A stretch of 64,000 bases of DNA, from contig NZ_FTMY01000004.1 of assembly GCF_900156165.1 (NCBI RefSeq), forward strand, positions 310,001-374,000, in the 5' to 3' direction. The DNA comes from Pseudacidovorax sp. RU35E (GTDB lineage: Bacteria > Pseudomonadota > Gammaproteobacteria > Burkholderiales > Burkholderiaceae_C). The notes under the pieces are model-generated. The model searched no databases. It worked only from the letters and a program-made list of their open reading frames with translations, and had not been told where the DNA came from. The number at the start of each line of letters is the position of its first letter. Within the stretch, counting starts at the first letter, position 1. A program made the translations under genes and the position numbers. Positions 8,686-17,990 of the stretch are shown here, piece by piece.

Positions 8686-10155
8686 TCAGCCGGCGAAGAG
8701 CGGGCGCAGCGCCTGGTACAGCGCGCGGAATCGCGCGTACCGCGCGCGATGACCCGGTGCCTGCCCGGCCCGCGGCTCGAAGCGCTGCCGCACCGGGGGT
8801 GGCACGCAGACTCGCGCTTCGTCGCCGCCATCGGCCAGCCAGGCCAGGCGTGCGGCACCGAGGGCGCCTCCCGCCTCGCCCCCTTCGGCGAGGGTCAGCG
8901 GTACTTCCAGGATGTCGGCCAGCAGCTGGGCCCACCACAGGCTGCGCGCACCGCCGCCCACCAGCGCCAGCGCGTCGGCCGGCGGCGCGAGCGTGTCCAG
9001 ACCCTCGCGCAGGCCCAGGCTCACGCCCTCGACCACTGCATAGGCGATGTCGGCCGGGCCGTGGCCGGCAGCGAGGCCGAAGAGCACGCCTTGCGCATGC
9101 GGATCGTTGTGCGGCGAGCGCTCGCCCGACAGATAGGGCAGGAACAGCGGCGCCCGGGCCCGTGCGGCCTCATCCAGCGTCGCCGCCTGCGTCAGCAGCG
9201 CCGCCTCGTCGCCCATGTTGAAGGCGCGCGCCGCCCAGCTGACGGCGCTGGCGGCCGACAGCATCACCGACATCTGATGCCAGCGCCCCGGCAGCGCATG
9301 GCAGAAGGCATGCACGGCCCGCTCCGGGCGCGGCGCGAACGCGGCCCCCGCGATGAAGATGACGCCGGACGTGCCCAGCGAGACGAAGCCCTCGCCTGGC
9401 CGCACGATGCCCATGCCCACCGCGCTGGCCGCGTTGTCGCCACCGCCGCCCGCGATGGCGACGCGCCCGCCGTGGGCCGTGCCCACGCCCCAGCGCGCCG
9501 CCAGGGCCGGATCGAGCCAGGCCGACACGGCGCTCCCCTCGACCAGACGCGGCATGTGCGCGCGCGTGAGACCGGTGGCGACCAGCAACGTGTCGGACCA
9601 GTCGCGCCGTGCCACGTCCAGCCACAGCGTGCCGGCGGCGTCGGACATCTCGCTCACCGCCTCGCCGCTCAGCACGAAGCGCAGCCAATCTTTAGGCAGC
9701 AGCACGCGGGCGGTGCGGGCGAAGACGTCGGGCTCGTGCTCGCGCACCCACAGCAGCTTGGGTGCGGTGAAGCCGGGCATGGCGAGGTTGCCGGTGATCT
9801 GCGCCAGCCCCGGCACGGCCTGCGTCAGCGCGGCGCACTGCGTGGCGCTGCGGCCGTCGTTCCACAGGATCGCGGGGCGCAGCACCTCGCCCGCGGCGTC
9901 GAGCAGCACGGCGCCGTGCATCTGGCCCGACAGGCCGATGGCGCGCACCTGCGCCAGCGCCGCAGCCTGCGTGGTCTGCAGTTCGGCCATGACGGTGTGA
10001 AGGGCGTCGGCCCACTGCACGGGCGCCTGCTCGGCCCACAGCGGATGTGGCCGGCTGAGTTCGAGCCGCGCCCCGGCCGTGGCCACGATGCGGTGGTCGT
10101 CGGCCAGCAGCAGCGCCTTCAGTTCGGACGTGCCGAGGTCCAGTCCCAGATACAT
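8686..10155 (-). CDS. xylB: xylulokinase
   Basis: A 489-residue FGGY-family kinase that phosphorylates D-xylulose with ATP. The N-terminal phosphate motif LGLDLGTSELK, the sugar motif GLSGQMHGAVL, the catalytic aspartate D240 in AGGGGDNAAS and the C-terminal GGGARSLWWAQLLADI are all present. In Pseudomonas fluorescens the mannitol/arabitol operon carries an equivalent gene (mtlY), needed because arabitol is oxidised to xylulose; the same logic fits here. It lies just downstream of the AraC regulator gene, 16 bases away, and is the last gene of the polyol operon. Confidence 0.95.
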   Translation of the reverse strand: MYLGLDLGTSELKALLLADDHRIVATAGARLELSRPHPLWAEQAPVQWADALHTVMAELQTTQAAALAQVRAIGLSGQMHGAVLLDAAGEVLRPAILWNDGRSATQCAALTQAVPGLAQITGNLAMPGFTAPKLLWVREHEPDVFARTARVLLPKDWLRFVLSGEAVSEMSDAAGTLWLDVARRDWSDTLLVATGLTRAHMPRLVEGSAVSAWLDPALAARWGVGTAHGGRVAIAGGGGDNAASAVGMGIVRPGEGFVSLGTSGVIFIAGAAFAPRPERAVHAFCHALPGRWHQMSVMLSAASAVSWAARAFNMGDEAALLTQAATLDEAARARAPLFLPYLSGERSPHNDPHAQGVLFGLAAGHGPADIAYAVVEGVSLGLREGLDTLAPPADALALVGGGARSLWWAQLLADILEVPLTLAEGGEAGGALGAARLAWLADGGDEARVCVPPPVRQRFEPRAGQAPGHRARYARFRALYQALRPLFAG

Positions 10156-10171
10156 GCGGTGCGTTTCTCGG

Positions 10172-11134
10172 TCAGTGGCTGCCGCGGAAGCGATGGTCCG
10201 ACTGGCGGCGGAATTCGGTCGGGGTCATGCCCTTGATCTCGAGGAAGCGCCGGTTGAAGTTGGCCACGTTGTTGAAGCCCACCTGGTAGCAGATGTCGGT
10301 CACGAAATGGTCGGTCTGCATCAGCAGGTGGCAGGCGCTGTTGATGCGCACGTGGTTCACGAAGTCGGTGAAGCTGTTGCCGGTGGAGCGGCGGAAGAAG
10401 CGCGAGAAGCGCGACTCGCTCATGCCCAGCTCGGCCGCCACGTCGCCGGCGCTGATGGGCTCGGCCACGTTGGCGGTGATGCGGTTGACGATGCGGTTGA
10501 TCTGCTCGACCTCGGCGTCGCCCTCGGCGCCCTGGATCTGCACGGTCGAGAGCACCCGGTAGTCCCGGCAGTGCGCCAGATCGGCCATGAAGGCGCAGAA
10601 GTGGCTGAAGCGCTCCAGGCCGCGCGCGGCCTTGATGCGGTCCCAGTGCGTGCGGGCCTGCTCGGACATGCCGAAGAACTCCACGCCCCTGCGCGCCCGC
10701 TCCAGCAGCGGCATCAACTCGCGCAGCTCGGGCAGTTCCTCGCAGGCACGCTGCAGCGGCTCATGCCGGAACTGGATGACCAGGTCGCGTTCGGCCACGC
10801 CGTCCTCGCCGGTCTCCAGCGACACCCAGTTGTGCGGCAGGCGCGGCCCGCACAGCACCAGATGGCCCGGCTGGAAGGGTCCGATCCAGTCGCCCACGAA
10901 GGCCTTGCCCGAGGTGGCGGTGATCAGGTGCAGCTCGTACTCGTCGTGGAAGTGCCAGCGCGCCAGCGGCGTCGGATAACCGTGGGCCAGGCAGCGCACC
11001 AGGCCCGCTTCGTCCGCGCTTTCGTAGCCCAGCGCGGGCGAGCGGCTGAAGTCGCGCTCCAGCTCGGGCTGGCGCTGGCGTGGCCGGGCCGCACGGGCGG
11101 CGTGGGCGCGCGGGTCGGTGGCGGGACGGGGCAT
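10172..11134 (-). CDS. mtlR: AraC family regulator of polyol operon (MtlR-like)
   Basis: A 320-residue regulator: an N-terminal cupin-like sensing domain (YPTPLARWHFHDEYELHLI, then the GDWIGPFQPGHLVL segment) and a C-terminal pair of helix-turn-helices (ISAGDVAAELGMSESRFSRF and VTDICYQVGFNNVANFNRRF). This architecture and its place inside a mannitol-type operon match MtlR, which in pseudomonads activates the mtl operon in the presence of polyols. The start ATG has no strong ribosome site, so translation may be low or the start may lie elsewhere. It is 71 bases downstream of the SDR gene. Confidence 0.88.
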   Translation of the reverse strand: MPRPATDPRAHAARAARPRQRQPELERDFSRSPALGYESADEAGLVRCLAHGYPTPLARWHFHDEYELHLITATSGKAFVGDWIGPFQPGHLVLCGPRLPHNWVSLETGEDGVAERDLVIQFRHEPLQRACEELPELRELMPLLERARRGVEFFGMSEQARTHWDRIKAARGLERFSHFCAFMADLAHCRDYRVLSTVQIQGAEGDAEVEQINRIVNRITANVAEPISAGDVAAELGMSESRFSRFFRRSTGNSFTDFVNHVRINSACHLLMQTDHFVTDICYQVGFNNVANFNRRFLEIKGMTPTEFRRQSDHRFRGSH

Positions 11135-11205
11135 GGCTGTCGAGGCTTCGTGGGCAAAGGCGCAGGCTGGCGGACGGCCGGCCGCGAGGGCCGGCGCCGG
11201 GCACC

Positions 11206-11994
11206 TTAGCTCATCACATTGCCACCGTCCACGTTGAGGGTCTGGGCCGTGATGTAGCGGGCCTCGTCGCTGGCTAGGAAGACGCAGGCACCGCCCAGGT
11301 CGTCCGGCCGGCCCATGCGGCCCAGCGGCACCTCCAGCCCGACCCGGCGCTTCTTCTCGCCGATGGGCAGCCCCTCGGCCTTGGCGAAGAGGCTGTCCAC
11401 GTGCGCCCACATGGGCGTGTCCACCACGCCGGGCGAGATGGCGTTGACGCGGATGCCGTGCGGCGCCATGGCCAGCGCCGCGCTCTGTGTATAGCTGATG
11501 ACGGCCGCCTTGGTGGCGCAGTAGTGCGACACCAGCGCCTCGCCGCGCCGGCCGGCCTGCGAGGCCAGGTTGATGACGCTGGCGCCCTGCGTGCCGGCCT
11601 CCACCATGTGCCGCAGCACGGCCTGCATGACGAAGAACAGGCCCTTGACGTTGACGGCGAAGAGGCGGTCGAAGGAGGCCTCGTCGCTGTCCAGCAGCGG
11701 CGCCAGGTCGAACACGGCGGCGTTGTTGACCAGCGTGTGCACCGGACCGAAGCGGTCGATGGCGGCGCCCAGCAGGCGTGCGATGTCGGCGCTGCGGGTG
11801 ATGTCGGCGCCGATGTAGGCGAGCGCATCCGGATGCTGCTGCATCAACGCCTGCACCGCGGCCGGCGCTTCGTCGGCGCGGTCGACCAGGCTGCAGCGCG
11901 CGCCTTCGGCCAGGCAGGCCTGGGCCATCGCGAGGCCGATGCCGCCGCCGGCACCGGTGATCAGCACGTGGCGTTGGGCTAGACGTGGGGACAT
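11206..11994 (-). CDS. SDR family polyol (sorbitol/galactitol-type) dehydrogenase
   Basis: A 262-residue classical SDR. The cofactor motif TGAGGGIGLA is at residues 13-22, NNAA near 91, and the catalytic S145, Y158 and K162 follow. The C-terminal LNVDGGNVMS ending is typical of polyol and sugar-acid dehydrogenases. Together with MtlD it gives the operon two different polyol oxidoreductases, widening its substrate range, possibly to sorbitol, galactitol or iditol. AAGAGAG stands before the ATG. The exact polyol is inferred only from context. Confidence 0.86.
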   Translation of the reverse strand: MSPRLAQRHVLITGAGGGIGLAMAQACLAEGARCSLVDRADEAPAAVQALMQQHPDALAYIGADITRSADIARLLGAAIDRFGPVHTLVNNAAVFDLAPLLDSDEASFDRLFAVNVKGLFFVMQAVLRHMVEAGTQGASVINLASQAGRRGEALVSHYCATKAAVISYTQSAALAMAPHGIRVNAISPGVVDTPMWAHVDSLFAKAEGLPIGEKKRRVGLEVPLGRMGRPDDLGGACVFLASDEARYITAQTLNVDGGNVMS

Positions 11995-12047
11995 GGAAGG
12001 ACTCTCTTGGATGTCGGATGGGTGATGGAAGGTGCGCGCTTGGCCGC

Positions 12048-12716
12048 TCAGGCGTGGGCGTCCGCGAGGAAGCCGCGTTCCGCCTCGTGCGTGGCGTCGT
12101 GATCGAGCAGTTGCGGGAAAAGCCGCGGCGGGATCGTGATGGCGCCCACGCCCAGCGCAAGCAGGGCGAGGTAGGCCTCCCGTGAGCGCACGCTGGCCAC
12201 CAACAGCCGCATCGCGCCGCCGGCCTGCAGCGTCAGCGCCTGCATGCGGGCGATCAGGGCCAGACCGTCGACGCCGCTGTCCTCCAGCCGGCCCAGGTAG
12301 GGCGCGGCATAGGCCGCGCCGAGCAGCGCCGCGAAGTGTGCCTGCTCCGGCGCATAGACGGCGGTGTAGGTGACGGGATGGCCTTCGGCCGCCAGCTGCG
12401 CGCCCGCGCGCAGGCCCTCGCGCGTGGCCGGGATCTTGACCACCAGCTGGCCCGGCGCGAACTGCGTCAGCAGCGCGTGCGCGTCGTCCAGCATGCCGGG
12501 CGCGTCGGCAGCCTGCACCTGGGCCTGCACCTGCCGGGCGCCCAGCGCCAGGCATTCGTGCAGCAGCGCGGGCAGCGCCGCGCGCGAGACGCCGGCACGC
12601 CGCAGCAGCGTGGGATTGGTGGTCACGCCATGGACCACGGGGTGAGGCAGGCAGGCGCGCAGTTCGGCCAGATCGGCGCTGTCGAGGTAGAGATGGAAGC
12701 CGGCGGGCGTCGTCAT
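12048..12716 (-). CDS. transaldolase / fructose-6-phosphate aldolase family protein
   Basis: A 222-residue TIM-barrel aldolase of the small TalC/FSA type. The Schiff-base lysine is K94 in LVVKIPATREGL, and the N-terminal YLDSADLAEL and VHGVTTNPTLL motifs are intact. It sits between the kinase and the SDR in the polyol operon, where it could split or rearrange the sugar phosphates made by the kinases. Such a gene is not part of the classic mtlEFGKDYZ set. It could instead act on a non-phosphorylated ketose, since FSA-type enzymes are promiscuous. Confidence 0.85.
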   Translation of the reverse strand: MTTPAGFHLYLDSADLAELRACLPHPVVHGVTTNPTLLRRAGVSRAALPALLHECLALGARQVQAQVQAADAPGMLDDAHALLTQFAPGQLVVKIPATREGLRAGAQLAAEGHPVTYTAVYAPEQAHFAALLGAAYAAPYLGRLEDSGVDGLALIARMQALTLQAGGAMRLLVASVRSREAYLALLALGVGAITIPPRLFPQLLDHDATHEAERGFLADAHA

Positions 12717-12739
12717 GGCAAGGGGAATCGGCAGAGGTT

Positions 12740-13693
12740 TCAGGACGAGGCCTGCATCAGCAGCGCATCGACTTCGGCGCGCTGCGGCGGGTTGGCGCCT
12801 TCGCCAGTGCAGTTGAGGGCGGCGGCGGCACCGGCGAAGCGCAATACGGCGAGCCAGCCGTCGGCGGGCAACGTGGCCAGCGCCTCGGCGGTGTCCACGC
12901 CCCGCTCCAGCAGCGCCACCAGCAGGCCGGCCGCGAATGTGTCGCCTGCGCCGATGGTGTCGGCCACGCGAACGGGCGGCGGGCGCAGCGCGAGCGGCTC
13001 GGCACCGGGCCGGAACAGCGTGGCGCCCTCCCCCCCCCGGGTGATGACCACGGCCTTCGGGCCATGGCGCAGGCAGTCGGCGGCCATCTCGTCCAGGGGA
13101 CGGTCGGGCGCCAGCAACTGCGCATCCTCGTCGCTCATCTTGACCAGGTCGGCGGCGGCCAGCCAGCGCGTGCAGCGCTGCCGCCAGGCGGCCAGGTCCG
13201 GGATCAGGCTGGGCCGGGCATTGGGGTCGAACAGCACCAGCCGTCGGCCACGCTGGGCCTCGACGAATTGGGTGATGCGGCTGGCCGCGGGCTCCTGCAG
13301 CAATGAGATCGAGCCGAACTGCAGCCAGCGGCAGTCCGCAGGCAGCGCGGGCAGCTCGGCCGGCGCCCACCGCGTGTCGGCCGTTCCCTGCGTGTAGAAG
13401 GCATAGCGGTTGCTGGTGGGCGTGCGTTCGACGAAGGCCAGTGTGCTGGGCGCATCGCTGCGCAGGACGAAGCGGGTGTCGATGCCGTTGGCTTGCAGGT
13501 AGGCCAGCAGCCGTTCGCCGAACAGGTCGGTCGAGAGCTGGGTGACGAAGCCCGTGGGCACGCCCAGCCGGGCGCAGGCCACCGCGCTGTTAGTGGGGGC
13601 GCCGCCCACATGGCCCTGGAAGGCCAGCTCGCCAGCGGCGGTGAAGTCGATCAGCGATTCGCCGACGAAGGCGATGCGCATGGGCGCGTCCAT
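12740..13693 (-). CDS. mtlZ: PfkB family fructokinase (MtlZ-like)
   Basis: A 317-residue ribokinase-family sugar kinase expected to phosphorylate fructose produced by mannitol oxidation. It shows the substrate motif GGAPTNSAVACARLG and the nucleotide motif DTIGAGDTFAAG with catalytic D251. The ATG lies two bases after the mannitol dehydrogenase stop (TGA-GC-ATG), a coupled arrangement; an alternative ATG four codons in is possible. Codons 219-222 contain a run of nine G (nine C on the plus strand), a slippage-prone tract inside the coding region. Confidence 0.92.
   Translation of the reverse strand: MDAPMRIAFVGESLIDFTAAGELAFQGHVGGAPTNSAVACARLGVPTGFVTQLSTDLFGERLLAYLQANGIDTRFVLRSDAPSTLAFVERTPTSNRYAFYTQGTADTRWAPAELPALPADCRWLQFGSISLLQEPAASRITQFVEAQRGRRLVLFDPNARPSLIPDLAAWRQRCTRWLAAADLVKMSDEDAQLLAPDRPLDEMAADCLRHGPKAVVITRGGEGATLFRPGAEPLALRPPPVRVADTIGAGDTFAAGLLVALLERGVDTAEALATLPADGWLAVLRFAGAAAALNCTGEGANPPQRAEVDALLMQASS
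13030..13038. repeat. C9/G9 homopolymer tract inside fructokinase gene
   Basis: Nine consecutive C on the plus strand, next to GGG, encode the Arg-Gly-Gly stretch before Glu222 of the kinase. Tracts of this length are known slippage sites in other bacteria. Here the frame is intact. Confidence 0.8.
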
Positions 13694-13695
13694 GC

Positions 13696-15120
13696 TCAGT
13701 GCCCCTGCTGGGCCAGGAACAGCGCCACGCGGTCGCTGGCACGGCGTACGGCGGACACCAGTCGCTCGTCGCCCGCCAGCTCGCCCCACAGGCCCGCGTC
13801 GGCGCACAGGGCGGCCACCGGGTCGGCCGCGGCGCAGATGGCGTGCGCGACCGCCGGGTCCATGCCCTGATCCTGGTAGGCATAGGGCAGCGTGCCCTGG
13901 TGCCAGCGCTGCAGGAAGGCCAGGAACAGCGCCGGCAGCATGGCCACGCTGCCGATGCCCGCACCCGCGGCCAAGCGCTCGCGCACGGTGGGCGCGATGA
14001 AGCCAGGGATCTTCGAGAAGCCGTCGGCCGACACCCGCTGGTTGGTGTCGCGGATGGCCGGGTTGGAGAAGCGCTCCAGCACCACGTCGCGATAGCGCGG
14101 CAGGTCGACCGGGCTGTCGCCCTCGCGCGTCAGGCAGGGGATCACATCCTCGGTGACGTAGTCATGCGCCATCTGCCGGATGGCCGGCGTGAGCGTGCCT
14201 TCGTGGATGAACTGCAGGCCCACCAGCGTGCCGGCCCAGGCGATGCAGCTGTGGCTGGCGTTGAGGATGCGGATCTTGGCTTCCTCATAGGGTTGAACCG
14301 ACCGCACCAACTCCACGCCCACCGTCTCCCAGGCCGGGCGGCCGGCGATGAAGTCGTCCTCGATCACCCACTGGATGAAGGATTCGCCGGTGACCGGCGC
14401 CGCATCGTCCCAGCCGGTGGCGCGGCGCACACGTTCGCGCAGTTCCGGCGGCGGACGCGGCGTGATGCGGTCCACCATGGCGTTGGGGCAGGTGGTGTGG
14501 GCCTGGGTCCAGGCCAGCAGGGCTGCGTCGCCGAGGCGTTCGATGAACTCGAGCAGCCCGGCGCGGAAGCGCTCGCCGTTGTGGCGCAGGTTGTCGCAGT
14601 TGAGCAGCGTGAGCGGACCGGCATTGCGGGCCATGCGCGCGCGCAGGATGGCGGTGACGGCGCCGTAGATCGTCTCGCCGGCCTCGCCCAGGGTGGCCCG
14701 CGCGAGGTCGCGAGCCAGGTCGTCGAAGCCCAGGTCGAGCCGGTGGGCCGCATCCAGGTAGTAACCGGCCTCGGTGACGGTGAAGGACACGATGCGCGTC
14801 GCCGGGTCGGCGCCGCGCGCCACCATGGCCGCCTGACCGGGCGTGTAGGGGATCACCTCGCGGATCGATTCGATGCGCGCGTAGCGGGATTCGCCGGCGG
14901 GCGAGGCCGTCTCGAGCGTGTAGGCGCCGCCCTGAGCCTGCAGGGCGGCAATCGTGTCGGCCATGTCGGGCCGCAGGTTGGCGCCGGCCAGGGACCAGCG
15001 GCGGTCGCCGCGGTCGTGCAGGGCCTGCAGGTAGACGGCCTGGTGGGCCCGGTGGAAGGAGCCCAGGCCGAGGTGGAGCACCACCAGGCCGGCACCCTCG
15101 GCAACGGAAGAAGAAGTCAC
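13696..15120 (-). CDS. mtlD: mannitol 2-dehydrogenase (polyol-specific long-chain dehydrogenase)
   Basis: A 474-residue zinc-independent long-chain dehydrogenase that oxidises D-mannitol (and often D-arabitol or sorbitol) with NAD. The N-terminal Rossmann start is VVLHLGLGSFHRAHQ, and the catalytic K282, N287 and H290 lie in AKIRILNASH. The start is a GTG with CGGAGAAC nine bases upstream; no ATG fits. It follows the ATP-binding protein gene by 23 bases and is coupled to the fructokinase. Length and motifs match MtlD of pseudomonads. Confidence 0.93.
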   Translation of the reverse strand: MTSSSVAEGAGLVVLHLGLGSFHRAHQAVYLQALHDRGDRRWSLAGANLRPDMADTIAALQAQGGAYTLETASPAGESRYARIESIREVIPYTPGQAAMVARGADPATRIVSFTVTEAGYYLDAAHRLDLGFDDLARDLARATLGEAGETIYGAVTAILRARMARNAGPLTLLNCDNLRHNGERFRAGLLEFIERLGDAALLAWTQAHTTCPNAMVDRITPRPPPELRERVRRATGWDDAAPVTGESFIQWVIEDDFIAGRPAWETVGVELVRSVQPYEEAKIRILNASHSCIAWAGTLVGLQFIHEGTLTPAIRQMAHDYVTEDVIPCLTREGDSPVDLPRYRDVVLERFSNPAIRDTNQRVSADGFSKIPGFIAPTVRERLAAGAGIGSVAMLPALFLAFLQRWHQGTLPYAYQDQGMDPAVAHAICAAADPVAALCADAGLWGELAGDERLVSAVRRASDRVALFLAQQGH

Positions 15121-15143
15121 GACAAGGTTCTCCGTCAAAGGAA

Positions 15144-16178
<1,035 letters not shown>

Positions 16179-16199
16179 GACGTTGTCCCCTGCTTCTTG

Positions 16200-17036
16200 T
16201 TACTTGACCGCGCCGAAGGTGAGGCCTTGGACGAGCTGCTTCTGCGAGAACCAGCCGAACACCACGATGGGCGCAATGGCCATCAGCGAGGCGGCCGACA
16301 GCTTGGCCCAGAACAGGCCCTCGGGGCTGGAGTACGAGGCGATCAGCGTGGCCAGCGTGCCGGCCTTGGCCGAGCTGAGGTTGAGCGCCCAGAAGGCCTC
16401 GTTCCAGCTCAGCACCAGGCACAGCAACCCGCAGGAGGCCAGGCCGCCCACCGACAGCGGCATCACCACGTGCCGGAACTCGGTCCACAGCGTGGCGCCG
16501 TCCATGCGGGCAGCCTCCAGGATCTCGGCCGGGATGTCCTTGAGGCTGGTGTAGAGCATCCAGACCATGATGGGCAGGTTGGACAGCATGAAGACGATCG
16601 TCAGCGCCGGCAGCGTGTCGAGCATGCCGGCCGTCTGTGCCAGCACATAGATGGGCACCAGCGCGCCCACGGCCGGCATCATCTTGGTGGACAGCATCCA
16701 CATCAGGATGTCGCGCGTGCGCTTCGTGCGGAAGAAGGCCATCGAATAGGCCGCCGGCAGCGCGATGGCCAGGCCGATCAGCGTCGAGGCCACGCTGGTG
16801 ACGAGCGAGTTGCGGGCATACAGCAGGTAGTCGCTGCGCCGCTGGACCTCGGCGAAGTTGTCCAGCGTGGGCGTGAAGACGAAGAGCGGCGGCACCGCGA
16901 TGGCCTGCAGCTCGGTCTTGAAGGCGGTGAGGAACAGCCAGCCGAGCGGAAAGAACAGCAGCAGCGCGAGGGCCCAGGCGGCCACGGTGCGCAGCAGCAG
17001 CGGCAGCCGGGTGTTGGGCGGTTTGGCGTGGGACAT
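16200..17036 (-). CDS. mtlG: polyol ABC transporter permease (MtlG-like)
   Basis: A 278-residue inner-membrane permease of the carbohydrate CUT1 type with six predicted membrane helices, the first at about residues 12-33. The cytoplasmic EAA loop, ILEAARMDGATLWTEFRHVVMPL, contacts the ATPase. The C-terminal FSQKQLVQGLTFGAVK ending is typical of MalG-like subunits. Thirteen bases separate it from the other permease. The substrate is taken to be mannitol/sorbitol from the operon enzymes. Confidence 0.93.
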   Translation of the reverse strand: MSHAKPPNTRLPLLLRTVAAWALALLLFFPLGWLFLTAFKTELQAIAVPPLFVFTPTLDNFAEVQRRSDYLLYARNSLVTSVASTLIGLAIALPAAYSMAFFRTKRTRDILMWMLSTKMMPAVGALVPIYVLAQTAGMLDTLPALTIVFMLSNLPIMVWMLYTSLKDIPAEILEAARMDGATLWTEFRHVVMPLSVGGLASCGLLCLVLSWNEAFWALNLSSAKAGTLATLIASYSSPEGLFWAKLSAASLMAIAPIVVFGWFSQKQLVQGLTFGAVK

Positions 17037-17049
17037 GGTCGCGGCCCTT

Positions 17050-17907
17050 TCAGTCCAGGTTCTTGCCGATGATGCGGATCAGGAAGGCCGCGACGATGTT
17101 GGCCAGGATCACCGCGAACAGCGCGCCGGCCGAGGCCACGCCGACGTCGAAGTTCATCAGCGACTGCTTGAAGATCAGGTAGGTGAGGTTGGTGCTGGCA
17201 TTGCCCGGGCCGCCGTTGGTGGTGATGGCGATCTCCGCGAACACCGACAGCAGGAAGATCATCTCGATCATGACCACCACCGCCATGGGCCGGCCCAGGT
17301 GCGGCAGCGTCAGGTAGAAGAAGCGCTGCGTGGCGCTGGCGCCGTCCATGCGGGCGGCTTCCATCTGCTCACGGTCCAGCGACTGCAAGGCGGTGATGAA
17401 GATCAGGCAGGCGAAGGGCAGCCACTGCCAGCCCACCATGACGATCACCGACAGCAGCGGCCAGTCGGTGAGCCAGTCCACCGGCTGCGCGCCGAACATG
17501 CGCCACACGTCGGCCAGGATGCCGTAGATGGGGTTCATCATCATGTGCTTCCACAGCAGGGCGTTGACCGCCGGCATGACGAAGAAGGGCGAAATGAGCA
17601 GCACGCGCACGATGCCGCGGCCCGGAAAGGGCTCGTTGACCAGCAGCGCCAGCAGCGTGCCCAGCACCACGGTGCCGATGACCACGCTGCCGATCAAGAG
17701 CAGCGTGTTGCCTACCGCCGGCCAGAAGTCGGGGTCGGTGACGAAGTACTGGAAGTTGTCGATGCCCGCGAAGGTGCGCTCGCCCGGCTGCATCAGGTTG
17801 TAGTTGACGAACGAGAAGTACAGCGTCATCAACAGCGGCACGATCATCCAGAGGAAGAGCGCGATCACGGCGGGCGCCATCAGCGCCCTGGGCAGCAGTC
17901 GGTTCAT
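17050..17907 (-). CDS. mtlF: polyol ABC transporter permease (MtlF-like)
   Basis: A 285-residue MalF-type permease with six predicted helices and the EAA loop QMEAARMDGASATQRFFYLTL. It lacks the long periplasmic insertion of E. coli MalF, which is usual for polyol systems. It pairs with the following permease to form the channel. Between it and the upstream binding-protein gene lies a strong hairpin, suggesting less permease than binding protein is made. Confidence 0.93.
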   Translation of the reverse strand: MNRLLPRALMAPAVIALFLWMIVPLLMTLYFSFVNYNLMQPGERTFAGIDNFQYFVTDPDFWPAVGNTLLLIGSVVIGTVVLGTLLALLVNEPFPGRGIVRVLLISPFFVMPAVNALLWKHMMMNPIYGILADVWRMFGAQPVDWLTDWPLLSVIVMVGWQWLPFACLIFITALQSLDREQMEAARMDGASATQRFFYLTLPHLGRPMAVVVMIEMIFLLSVFAEIAITTNGGPGNASTNLTYLIFKQSLMNFDVGVASAGALFAVILANIVAAFLIRIIGKNLD

Positions 17908-17945
17908 GGCAGGCGGACTGGCATGCAGCTAGGCAGTAGCGGGAA

Positions 17946-17984
17946 GGCGCGTGCCGCCGGCCCATGGGGCGGCCGGCACGCGCC
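17946..17984 (-). terminator. intercistronic hairpin after mtlE (attenuator or mRNA stabiliser)
   Basis: GGCGCGTG plus CCGGCC (plus-strand reading, with a 3-base CCG bulge) pairs with GGCCGG plus CACGCGCC around an 8-base loop. It starts seven bases after the binding-protein stop and no T-run follows. Such hairpins behind binding-protein genes commonly protect the upstream message or partly stop transcription, giving excess binding protein. The function is inferred. Confidence 0.5.
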
Positions 17985-17990
17985 TCCTGC

